From Sparassis latifolia (Eukaryota > Basidiomycota > Agaricomycetes > Polyporales > Sparassidaceae), in NCBI GenBank assembly GCA_018466975.1, contig CM031556.1, forward strand, positions 1,736,001 to 1,800,000: DNA of 64,000 nt. Reading direction: 5' to 3'. Shown here piece by piece: positions 11,931-22,558 of this stretch; position 1 is the first letter of the stretch, and every line of letters begins with the position of its first letter. Under the pieces are notes generated by a model. That model had not been told where the DNA came from. It was given only the letters and a program-made list of their open reading frames with translations, and searched no databases. The position numbers and the translations under genes are program-made.

Positions 11931-12998
11931 ATGGGGAAGACAGAAGTGGGGTGCAGACCGCTGAAATATCGTGAGTCCACATCGAATAGGATGGATCCAC
12001 TCATTAAGGCCTTCCTGCAGGCGAGATCCCAAGGACAGTTGATGTGAAGATGAGGGCATTTCGCGACAATCCGTTCATCAACTACATCTTCCAGCCGCCA
12101 CCGGTGCGAGCCTTGTCACCCACCAAACGTCGATACTGAACGCGGACCTACCGTACTTGTTCCGTTGCAGGATGCCAGAGAGCCCCGTGTCGGCAACTCT
12201 GTACGTTTTTCTATATCGAATGCGTCTACTACGTGAGCCAAAGGGAGACGATCGCTATCGACGGCGGGGACGGTTATATCACATAGTGAGCTTGCGCCGT
12301 ATTGATGCACTTACTTCGCATTGACCATTCTCTCGCGCCTGTAGTGGCTCCGCCAGCAATGCACTATCACCACTCCGAAAGATGTTCCGGCGCATGTTAC
12401 AAGCCGTAGTTTTCTGCTTTCTTGTTTTGATTTTCACGCTGGCAGGCACGAAGGAGCAACGGCAGGTAAGAGATCTCTCGGCCGTCGGTGTGTTCTGCTG
12501 ATCGCAGCGCCACTCCCCTGTCAGCGGCTGAAAGAAGCGCGATTAAAGAGCGACGCTGCGAAGGACGGAGCCGTTGGGGGCCAGCGAGATGACATGTTCG
12601 CGATCGACACGCTGGCAGTCTCTCCCGACAAGCAGGGCATGGGGTACGGCTCGGCGCTCCTACAAGCGGTCACAAGCCGAGTGCGTGCACCATTTTTCGG
12701 TAAACATCTCTCTGCGCACTCACCTAGCTAGAGGGAATAGGCGGATGCGCAAGCTCGACGCTCGTACTTGTCCACCAGACCGGAGACGAGGGCCTTTTAT
12801 GAGAAGTTCGGATTCGCGGTGGTCGCGTCTTACACGGTGGGAGAGAACAACCCCATTTGGACCAAGTCTCCCGTGCAACAGGTTATTGTGCGTGCCGTAT
12901 TATGCCTTCAACGTAGAACTAACGACTGGAATCGTCAGATGGTGCGTGAACCGAAGTCACCGAAGGATGCGCGAAGGGAGAAGCTGTCGTTCAAGTGA
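11931..12998 (+). CDS. GNAT-family N-acetyltransferase, copy C
   Basis: Paralogue of copy A with the same exon plan. Exon 1 encodes MGKTEVGCRPLKY; exon 2 encodes REIPRTVDVKMRAFRDNPF. Exon 3 has a net loss of 7 bases against copy A, so the ancestral 3' splice site would run into a stop. An AG 8 bases further downstream restores the frame and gives YIECVYYVSQRETIAIDGG, matching copy A's GINGGDG block. A clear hydrophobic segment follows (AVVFCFLVLIFTLAG), then MFAIDTLAVSPDKQGMGYGSAL (acetyl-CoA loop Q-G-x-G-x-G) and FYEKFGFAVVASYTVGENNP. It ends MVREPKSPKDARREKLSFK. Functional if the shifted splice site is used, otherwise a young pseudogene. Confidence 0.7.
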
Positions 12999-13226
12999 CT
13001 GCGTGAGCGACTTGTGCTAGCGGGTGTCGAATTGTGGACCGGTACCTACTAGTCGCGAGGAACCATGCTTGAACAGCAGTGTTTGACTAACGCTCACAGC
13101 ATATAACCCATTTCCGCATGTACCGGGAGCTCTACGCCATCGGATAAGACATATTTCGACGAAGCACCCAAGATGATACAATTGATCAATAATCGTACAC
13201 TCAGCTCTCACAACTCAGGCGGTACA

Positions 13227-13526
13227 TTAGATGCCCAAGAGCGACTGAAACCACGAGCGAGGCGGACACTTGCACTTGTCCCCCTCCTTGACGTCCTTCA
13301 TGATCTGCAGAGGCAGAGATGATAATGATGCGTGTAAAGGAGAATGAGACTCGACGTACCGCGTCAACGTGCATGCCGCAGCCCTGTACGTGCGCAACGA
13401 AAGGTCAGCATCAGTGGGCGAAACTTCTGCGAGCGTGAGACTTACCCTCCAAGTCGTCTTGCCGCACTGGCTGCACTTCACTAGCTGGCATGCGTCCACG
13501 GGTGCAGATTGTTCAGCGAACGCCAT
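13227..13526 (-). CDS. small zinc-binding protein (CxxC...CGxH...CxC), 60 aa
   Basis: Three exons joined by two short introns give about 60 residues: MAFAEQSAPVDACQLVKCSQ, CGKTTWRGCGMHVDA, then IMKDVKEGDKCKCPP and a short tail ending FQSLLGI. The order CSQCGKTTW-GCGMH-CKC resembles small eukaryotic zinc-ribbon proteins of unknown function; all presumed metal ligands (two pairs of Cys plus Cys/His) are present. No signal peptide or membrane segment. Confidence 0.7.
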   Translation of the reverse strand: MAFAEQSAPVDACQLVKCSQCGKTTWRVSLTLAEVSPTDADLSLRTYRAAACTLTRYVESHSPLHASLSSLPLQIMKDVKEGDKCKCPPRSWFQSLLGI

Positions 13527-13896
13527 CTGTTGCACGGGAGCAGGTCAGGTCCACAATGCACGGAACAGCAGACACGGGATAGACGCACTTGTTTGATAAA
13601 GTAGCACTTTAGAAGCGGTGTTCCGTTGTAGAACGATGTTGGTGAGATGCTGGGCGTTCGCTCATCGTCGTACTTATATCCGAATCTACAACGCAATCAG
13701 GACATGCCCGGGTATTACACGCAGAGGACGCAGCTGCAGGGCGACGACCCCGGTAATGGCAAGCAGTCGCAAAGTATCGTGTGAGCTCCGAAGCCGGGCA
13801 CTCGTAAGGAGCCTCGAGTGCACGTGATCGCATACCCGCAACTTGAACAAAATGCAGATATAACCTCGCCTCCAGTGTTCCCCCACACAATCATAT
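13527..13896. promoter_or_regulatory. U6 upstream region with pol III-type TATA
   Basis: ATATAA at 13858-13863 lies about 34 bases before the U6 5' end, the spacing of a type 3 pol III TATA box. The remainder (13530-13850) has no recognisable gene. Confidence 0.5.
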
Positions 13897-13920
13897 GTCC
13901 CCTTCGGGGTGACATACGAA

Positions 13921-13951
<31 letters not shown>

Positions 13952-14016
13952 GGCCCCTGCACAAGGATGACACGCTTTCCCGGAGTGGTAGACCTACGGG
14001 TCTCAATATTTATTTT
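13897..14016 (+). ncRNA. U6: U6 spliceosomal snRNA
   Basis: Contains the highly conserved U6 core from AAATTGGAAC through GATACAGAGAAGATTAGC (ACAGAGA box and AGC triad) to ATGGCCCCTGCACAAGGATG and ACACGC. The 5' part folds into a short stem-loop (GTCCCCTTCGGGGTGAC). The tail GTAGACCTACGGGTCTC precedes a TTTT run at 14013-14016, a pol III terminator. No intron interrupts the core. The RNA pairs with U2 and U4 and forms the catalytic centre of the spliceosome. The ends are inferred, not mapped. Confidence 0.95.
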
Positions 14017-14209
14017 CCTCTCATTCCTTTATGCTCCATCGTATCATGGGTCAGATGTGTTCAGATCTGTCGCTCACCCAGAATACACGAACAAGTGATG
14101 CCAGGACTGATTGATGATGACGACACTGTAGAATTACAGAACCCAAATAGCAAACGACATGTGCTACAGAATGTAACAGAACGTAAGTCGTTCGAGTTCG
14201 TCTTCATTT

Positions 14210-15449
14210 TTACAGCTTCGCCGCTTTCACCGGCTCCTTCATCTGCGACTTGCGCAGCGCCTCCATGAACTTCTTTCCCTCCTCACTGTCCTGCAAATTC
14301 AAATGCTCAAGAACCATGCGTCCAGGAGAGCCCTTCAACCATTGCTCAAGCGAGAAGTCCTCGAACCTGGGCGCGCGGAACACTTCGAGCATCTCGAGCT
14401 CCTCATCGCCGACGTTCTCGACATAATGGCCGAGGCTCCGCGGGACGATACCGACGTCGCCCGCCTGGTACGAGAACGTGCGCGCCGTACCGCTGCCCGC
14501 GAACACGGTCACGCGCGCCCGCCCGCGGATGAAGAACGACCACTCGTCCGCGTTCGGGTGCCAGTGCAGCTCACGCAGGCCGTGCGGCGAGATCGTTACA
14601 TGTGCGGCAGAGATGGTCGTCGAGACGGGGAAGTTGGAGGTGTCGGCGATGCGCACTTCGCCACCGGGTGCGCGCAGAGGGGGTTGCGCGAGCAGGCTGT
14701 GAGTGAAGCGATGCTTGGACTTGGGGAAGGAGGGCGGGATACCGGGGCGAGACGTATCGGGGGTCTGGCCGCGGAAGATGAACTTCTCTGTCAGGGAGAC
14801 AAATCAACGATGGGCAGGCATGCATGATAGTGCGTGATAGTTTGGCTCACGCACCTTTGGAGGACAGCTTGTCCAGCACACTGGGGTCGACGCGGAAGTT
14901 CTTCGCAACGACCTCTTTGGGAATGTGCACAAGCAAGTCAGACAAGAGGAAAGTCTCGTCTTCGGAGAAGTTGCCGTCATCGAAGACGAGCATGAACTCG
15001 CATCCACCCTTGCCTAAGCCCTGGATAGAGTGCGGCCTCCCCGTCGGTGCGTACCAAAGATCACCCTTCTGCACGTCTGCCTCGTACGCGCCACCCTCGA
15101 GATCCAGAATGGTGAACCTGGCGCGTCCCTCGAGCATATACGCCCACTCAGCCTCGCGGTGCCAGTGGAGCTCGCGGATGGCACCCTCCTCGAGGCGCAT
15201 GTTGACGCCCGCGAGCTCGGTGGAGGTGGGGAGCTCGCGGACGGTGGTCTGGCGTGCCCAGCCGCCCTCCTCGATGCGGATGTGGGAGTCGGCGAAGGAC
15301 CATTTGTAGGAGGGGAGTGTGCCGTGGTCGGTGCTGGGCGGGCGGACGAGGGAGACGGCTTGCTTTTCGCGTTCCGGGTTGCGGGGACCGATTATGTCTG
15401 AGCCGAGGTTGCCTCTGCGAGGCTCCGGGGGTGGGTCCGATGGAGACAT
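14210..15449 (-). CDS. oxalate decarboxylase-type bicupin, no signal peptide
   Basis: Mn-dependent bicupin converting oxalate to formate + CO2. Two exons, with one intron joining LSSK to EKFIFRG. Cupin 1: IRELHWHREAEWAYMLEG with the H-x-H-x(4)-E ligands, and GRPHSIQG with the third His. Cupin 2: LRELHWHPNADEWSFFIRG and LGHYVENVG. The lid segment after cupin 1 reads FSEDETFLLSD, carrying the acidic residue that favours decarboxylation over oxidation. The N-terminal GPRNPERE...RPPSTDHGTLP block is the usual fungal one, but the protein starts MSPSDPPPEPRR with no hydrophobic leader. This suggests an intracellular form unless an upstream exon was missed. Confidence 0.88.
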
Positions 15450-15638
15450 CGTGCACGTTGGGAGGTGTAAAACATTTATAGGTTATATATATGCTGTGAC
15501 CGGTGAGAACTTGAAAAGTGACGTAGACATGACGCATTGGTACGATTGCGGGACCAATTCGTGAACACGTGCACCGTGACGCGTCGATCACGAGCATTAT
15601 ACCGAACCCTAACTTAACTTGCTCCTCCTCCACCAGTA

Positions 15639-16736
15639 ATGGCCCGGGAAGACAACGAGGCTGCAATTCCTCTCGACCGTACGCAATATGATTTGTCCGA
15701 CCAAGACATCGAGTTTTTCGCCTCTCAAGTTGGCATCCATGACAGGGATGCCCTCAAGGACCATATCTTGAACATCCAAGCAGAAGCTTACGAGGTATCT
15801 ATTTCCATATCACAATGGTTTTCACCTCGTAGATGCATCTTCCTCATATCTTAGGTGTACCCTTATCCGTGCATTCGTCTTCTATCATTTGCCAAGTGAG
15901 TATCATAACTATTCTATGTGTTCTACCGTAGAACTCAATGCACGCATTTCACTCTTCTAGGCTAAGAATATCATTCTGGCTCGATTACCAGCAGCTTCTT
16001 AAGCTCGGGAAGGAGCGTAAAGGCGCCATCTTCCTCGAAATGGGTTGCTGCGGTAAGTTTCGTTAATTGGTGGGCTGATCCAAGCAGGACTAGCTGAGCT
16101 CTTGGGCGTGCATTTCTAGTCGGAACTGATCCGCGAAAGGTCGCTGCAGATGGGTTCCCTGCCGAGAACATAATCGCATCTGATATCGAACCAGGTAAGT
16201 CAGCTATTTATTGTGCGCCAGATGTTCAACTATGACTGTCAGGTTTCTGGGAACTGGGCCACAAATTGTTCAAATCTACCCCGGAGACGTTTCCAGCGCG
16301 GTTCGTCCCAGGAGACGCACTCGACCAATCGTTCCTCCAAGTGGTTCCTCCCTTCTATTCCCCCCCAAATACCGCGGTTCCAGCACTGTCTTCTTTAACG
16401 ACCCTGACCCCCCTCGCAGGACACGTCTCCGCCATCCATTCGGCATTATTCTTTCACCTCTTCGATGAGGCCCAGCAACTGCAACTCGCCCGTGCGCTCG
16501 CAGGGCTTCTCTCGCCAGAACCGGGGTCCCTCCTCTTCGGCGCGCATGGAGGGCGCGTGCAGAAGGGGCTTGGCTCGCCGATATCGCGGGGGAGGCGCAT
16601 GTTCTGCCACTCCCCGGAGAGCTGGGCGGAGCTGTGGAACGGTCAGGTGTTCCGTAAGGGCACGGTGGAGGTCAACAGTCACTGCGTTTTCGCCATTCTA
16701 GTAGGGGGTCTGCTACGAATAGGCCACGCCAGATAG
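15639..16736 (+). CDS. SAM-dependent methyltransferase family, copy 1 (altered C terminus)
   Basis: First of five members in this window of a family common in agaricomycetes. Exon 1: YDLSDQDIEFFASQVGIHD; then VYPYPCIRLLSF, LLKLGKERKGAIFLEMGCC joined to VGTDPRKVAADGFP (SAM-binding glycine motif), ASDIEP, FWELGHKLFKSTPETFP, FFHLFDEAQQLQLARAL, LLSPEPGSLLFG and MFCHSPESWAELW. Five introns sit at the same places as in copies 2 and 5. After GTVEV the frame departs from the family and stops at a short tail (NSHCVFAILVGG...), losing the conserved end LVWSVTR. Substrate unknown. It may be a degrading copy. Confidence 0.8.
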
Positions 16737-17062
16737 AATATGTAGTTTGATGGGTAGCCGAAATCGCAAGGTAAAGATAGGCGGAGTAGCGCAGATAGCG
16801 AACGTAGCTGTGACCCCCACTACTATGTCATAAATCTTGAAGTAGGAGATGTGAGCCACCTAATATAGCTTGTACATCGCATTCGGTGTACGATCCCACC
16901 AATCTCCAAGCATCGGCTACACATGCTATGCCACGTTACTGCACTCCCTCAATCTAAGCTTCGTGGGGTATCTTGCAGCAGCTATAACGCCTACTCCATG
17001 TAGCAATTTCGAGCTCGCTATATAACTTGCTGCGCTGATGCCGCCATGGACGCAACAGCATT
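16737..17062. other. intergenic
   Basis: No gene, RNA or repeat recognised. Confidence 0.4.
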
Positions 17063-17774
17063 ATGCCAAAGGTCAAGTCTGCCTGGCGTAACACAGTTCC
17101 TCTACGGCCTCGGGATTTGCAGGTCCCTCGCCCTTCCTTTCGCAAACTCCGAGGGCCCGTCGACCGCTGTCTAAACAGAGTTCTGGCGAACACACCATCG
17201 CCGTCACCTTTGGAGTGGGGACTGGGTGACTTTTATGACCCAGCCAGTCCTTCCATTGAATGTACGACATATATTGTTAAAGATTCGGTATGTTTTGCTC
17301 TCTACCCAGCTTATCAAATTCTAATTCCACCAGGGTGCCATTGAAGGCATCTTTGTTGATCCCGACACATACACCTTGCACCTGGCCGTAGCGATGTGCG
17401 GGAGCGGCGAAGATTGCAGTTTCGACATCGCGATCGACACCTTCACATGCCTGGACTGGGATATCCCGCGTGCCCCAGATTGGGTCGCGAGAGAATGGAC
17501 GCACGACCAGCCATTTCAATTCACGCGAACGAAAGCATGGCTGCGCGAGTGGTCATCCAGAATTCTGGATTTCTCAGGGTGCACAGTTGAGGTGCGTAAT
17601 GTTCTGAAGTTCCCTACTGCGACCTTATCTCTTGCTGATGAGTTCATACCCCAGCGAGAGCCTCTGTTGGCTCTCATCCAGTGGTGTGAATCAAAGGATG
17701 GGGTAGATTTACAGTCACATATTTCCGACACCTATTTGGCCGACAAATTTTCTCAGCAGTGTAGCGTAGAGTAG
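17063..17774 (+). CDS. hypothetical protein
   Basis: Two exons joined by a short intron (donor about 17287, acceptor about 17334), linking YIVKDS to GAIEGIFVDPDTYTL. About 220 residues; mixed composition, no signal peptide or membrane helix, Trp- and acidic-rich middle (TCLDWDIPRAPDWVAREW). I do not recognise a family. Coding is supported by the clean splice signals and the long frame on both sides. Confidence 0.5.
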
Positions 17775-18043
17775 TTTTTCCAGAATCCAGACATTTTGAA
17801 GAGGGCGCTTTGCAGGCCAAAAATGGTAGTAGAGAATTTATCTATGAGACGCTCAACTTGAATCATGGACCGTGAATACACTTCACAGTGGCTTCATGGC
17901 ATAGCCAATGTATCTTCATCCCTGCTATCGATCTGGTGCTGAAAGTGTGCGGTTGAAAAATGCTGACGGGGTGATATATATCCACACTTCGATCTCCCCC
18001 TAGCCCTTCATACAATGGCTCTCCCCACAGCTTTGTCGACCAG

Positions 18044-21000
18044 ATGGTAAGTTCTTCACCAGTTCATGGCTCGGTAGTCCGAATTGATGAACCGCTTGGG
18101 GTGTGCCAGCCAAAGCCAAAGGTAGTTCATTGCTACTGTCGCGACTGTAAAGGTCGTCTTGTTCCACGATCGACGCGAGACAGGCATGCACAGAAGGAGC
18201 GCAGGCTTGAGAGTATTCCTTCGTCGTGCTCTACCTCCAGCGACGGGTCCACGGGGAGTACGCAGACATGTCATTCTTCCAGTCTTGTATCACAATCTGT
18301 CAATTGGGCTGCACCTACTCCTGATAAATCCACACTCACCGGCCAGCTCGCGGCTACTCGGACACCTCACCTGCAATTATACGGTCACCACGACACGGTA
18401 TCAGAGAATATGCTGTGGGTGAATGCAGATACTACGGCTTTCGCGATGAATCCGCCAATGGATATGGCGTCCATGGACCTCGTGTGGCGCAGTTACTTGA
18501 CAGCTGTCCAAGAACTTGAGGCACCACTGTCTGATCCTAACACAAACAGTGACCATTCTACGAGAGAAGACATCGAGGCAAGGATTACTGCGGCGGAAGA
18601 GCGAGGATCGGAGGTAGAGCAAGAGGAGATCCAGAGTGGCAGAGTGGATTTGTTGGAGCCTGTGTGTGATGACTCAAGTTGGGAGGACGAAGAAGACGAC
18701 GAATCACAGTCGATATCAGAACAAGTAGAGGGCTTGCTGCCCACTGCATCTCACATTCCATCGATGTCCACGGCGGCCGATTCTTTGGACATGGACGAAG
18801 AGTCCAGTCCAGGCAGCACTTCCGATGCAGATGAGAACATCCCTGACCCTTTCCGCTACCAGCCCACACCAGCGCACATTTCTGCGGCCATGCAGGATGT
18901 ACACCCAAATCGATGCGTGTACCTGATCTATCTCCTCGTCCTGTGGCTTCATACCGTGTTCCACCTGCCTTTCCGAGCTTGCAACGTTGTCCTGGTCATC
19001 TTTGGTTTGATCCTACGCTCTGCTGGTGTGGTGCTTTCAGCACCGATGTGCGAGAGCCTTACAGGAGTAATATCTGTACTGGATGCTGAGCCGACTTTTC
19101 AAACACTCCCGGTCTGTCCTCAATGCCTGGAAGTCTTCCCGGCATCTATTCCAGATGATGCTACTTGCACACGGTGTGGACTCCCTCTATTTGTGACGGA
19201 GCCTACTCCTGCGGAGCAGCGCAGTGGTCGAAGCACACGCCGAACTCGTAAACCAAAACTGCGCTTTCCTTGCAAGTCCATTGAAGAGCAGCTTACCGAA
19301 ATCTTGGCTTTGCCAGGAGTCGAGGCTTCTGTAGACCAATGGCGATATCGTTGCAGGGTACCAGGAGAGTGGACGGACATTTTTGATGGAAAGATATGTC
19401 AGGAGCTGAAGGGTCCCGATGGGTGTCCCTTCTTTTGTGTAGGTGCTGCCGAAGCTCCCAACGATGAACTCAGGATTGGAGTAAGTCTTGGCATTGATTG
19501 GTGCGTCATTGATTGGCCTTCACTGGCATTAGGAACATGAGTTACTTACTTATTTTACAGGTTTTCATACTTACGAAGCCTCGTATCACCATCACATACA
19601 TCTTGTCCGATGTCTTTGAGTATTGTGAACCTCCCTTCACACCTCCGGTAAGTCATGGACACACCGCAGTACATCTCATCATCAACTGAATTCTGCACGT
19701 GTTGCTACAGATATCGCACTTCAAACTTACTTCTGACCGGAATCATGCCCGGTCCGAAAGAAGCCAATCCCGATCAAGTTCAACGGTTCTTGCGAGTGCT
19801 CGTGAACGAATTACTACGATTGTGGCATGACGGTGCAGTCATCAGAACTCCTCGCTTTCCAAATGGTCGTCATGTTCGGGTTATCCTCGTGGGTGTCATG
19901 TGTGATAAGCCTGCAGCTCACAAAGTTGGTGGATTTGGTTCTCATCAACATACATACTTCTGTACTCGCGACTGGATCACCCAGAATGCCAAAGCAACAC
20001 CTGAAGCTTTCTCTACGAATGGCAAGTCATATTGCTTTGAAGGTCGTTAAGGCACGATTCTCACTACATGCCTACAGGTTTCTCAGAACGGACCGATCAA
20101 GAACACCGCACACTTATGTCGGAATATCATAAATTGACCACAGCTGCAGCTCGTGAGGCATTTGTGAAGAAGTATGCAACACGGTGGTCGGAACTGGCTC
20201 GGCTACCTTACTTTGACATGTGTAGGATGATTGTTGTGGATCCCATGCACAACCTCTTTCTCGGTAAGTTTCTTCGTCTCGGTACCATTCCGACTTAATT
20301 TGATCACATTGCAGGCGTGGTGAAGACCCATTTTTACCATATTTGGGTTAAGTCGAAAGTCTTGCGCAAGAATAAAGAATTGCGCAGGTTTCACGCAGTT
20401 CTTGCAGAGGTTAAGTATTCACCTAAGATGATATCAAGATGAATGACTGACAAGGGCCTCTAGTTGTATCTACCGACAAAGTTAGGACGCCTCCCAAACC
20501 TAATTGGAGAGCCGGCGGGGGGGTCTTTGACGGCAGATCAATGGATGGTGCTTGCGACTGTGGTGGGACCATTAGCAGTATGTGCAACGGGTATTCTGGC
20601 AGTGTCAATTGTTTGACTGATGCGCATTGAGCAGATCCCCGAAATCTGGCAGGATTACCTGACACGGGAAGATCCCAATGTCATATTGCAGAGACGCAAG
20701 GAAGGCATCACCAAGCTCACAGCAGATAAGAAAGCCAAGAAACGAGCCACAACGGCGCAAGATGCACCAAAGAAAGGAACTACGGCAAGGCCGGCCATGC
20801 AGAGGAGAAGAAAACAAGTGCAAATAAGCAGTGGTAGTGGTGACACAGCTCCTTCGTGTGTTCGACGCTCTGGACGTGCACGCAAACCTACAGAGCGGGC
20901 TAGGGTGAGTCTTATGTATACATCTGTCACGAAACACTACACTGCACTAATTTGAGTACTCAGGAAATGGAGCTCGAGTCTGACGATGCAGGCGCACTCT

Positions 21001-22378
21001 CAGACGAACGAGAGGATGACTGGGAGGAGGATACTAATTTCCATAAGTGTCAATGCCAAGATGATGACGATGATGACGAGAGTCGAAACGCACCGTCTAA
21101 TTTACATCCGCAAGATGTCAGTAACTTCCTCAAGTTGTCAAGTGCATTAACCATTCTTCTTTCGGAGACATTGACAATGTCAGACTTGGATAAAGCTGAT
21201 AGTCTCATTCGAAAATATTGTCTCGAGCTTATTGAAGTGAGTCTTATAATTTTCTTTGAGGTCTCAGGTGGAATAACACTATGGATGCAGCTGTATGGTG
21301 CTTCGGTCATCAGGCCAAATCATCATTATGCGACACATACTGCCGAATTTGTGCGAGATTACGGCCCGCTTCGGGAATTTTGGACATTTCTCTTCGAGCG
21401 CATGAACAAGGTACTCAAGAGTTATCGCACCAGCAACCATGCAGGAGGTGAGCTTGAATGCTCCTTCTTTCGTGAGTTCCATAGAACAGTTCAAACATCT
21501 CGACTGGTGCGTTTCACTATTCTTACATTTGTCTTGCCCACTGACAAACTTTATGTCAGCTTGCACAAGGTGCTCGTAATTCTGGACATTCAGAGTTACA
21601 TCTCGCTGTCGAAGCAATGTATAAAGCTTCTGCAGATGATCGTGGCACCGTGCAGGCACTTGCGCACGATCTTGATGAAGTGCGGCAAGATGGTGAGTTA
21701 TCAGCGACACGACTGAGAGATTACGCTAATATGAGCATGTACAGACATGGTTATTTTCCAGCTCAGTACAAGAAGCTCCACCGAAAATATGCCAAATGAG
21801 CTCTACTTCAAGTTCCTCCGATGTCTCCAAATGTGGTCGGGGCATCAGTATCACTCAATTATTGCCACAGCTCCGCATCCATCAAGCATTCTTGTACCGA
21901 ACTCTGCCGAGGTTTTTGACTATGTTGTCATTCAGAATCATCGATATCGCTCCTCGCGGCGCGCCGCCACCAAGGCTGACTCTTTAGTCGCTGTCCGCAC
22001 ATCTGATTCAGGCCCCACTTGGATTGGTGAACTCACTGACATTGTTGTTTATCATCAGAGTGACGTGGGTAGGCACACATTTGGCCATGTGCGATGGTTT
22101 AAGCCATCTGTTGTAGACCTCTCAAAAACTGCATGGGCAAACTAGTGAGTTCTTATGGATGTCGTGCAATGCTGTCATACCTTACTATATCACATATTTC
22201 CAGTGACGCACTTCGTGTGCAATTATGGTCTGCGGATGAGTTTTTGCAAGATGGTGAGAACGGCCCTGCACCACTGATTCAGCTAGAAAACATAGTTAGC
22301 CCTGTGGTTTGCAAGACTGTTTTCATCGGGACGGTTAGGTGCTGGGCCACAATTATGACTAGTCGGAGGAGATCGTAG
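18044..22378 (+). mobile_element. Tnp2/CACTA-like transposase gene
   Basis: Multi-exon gene resembling basidiomycete Tnp2-family transposases. The N terminus has a zinc-finger-like VHCYCRDCKGRLVPRSTRD, an acidic Ser-rich region, a hydrophobic patch (LIYLLVLWLHTVFHL) and a second CPQC...CTRCGLPLF finger. The core has LLTGIMPGPKEANPDQVQRF, LVNELLRLWHDG, GFGSHQH..FC and the family block MIVVDPMHNLFLG followed by VVKTHFYHIW. Later exons carry RRSGRARKPTERAR, NHHYATHTAEFVRDYG, FERMNKVLKSYRTSNHAGGE and a C-terminal FGHVRWFKP domain. Frames join through plausible introns without forced stops, so it may be recent. TATA-like GATATATA at 17973-17980. Start uncertain; an ATG at 18015 is also possible. 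Confidence 0.75.
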
Positions 22379-22558
22379 TACGTGCATTTAAATATCTGAA
22401 TCTTCATACTGTTGGCCATATAGAACTCGTCATACTGACAGGCATAGTGCATAGACTCGATACATAATTACATTCATACATTACATACGGCCTGATATCC
22501 GTCAAGAATGCGGTTCGTCTCCTGCCGCTGTCACAATGTTGTGCCCCTCCATGCACAA

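Noticed and set aside
13909..14268. Open frame across the U6 gene
   Set aside because: Covers a conserved non-coding RNA; no protein similarity.
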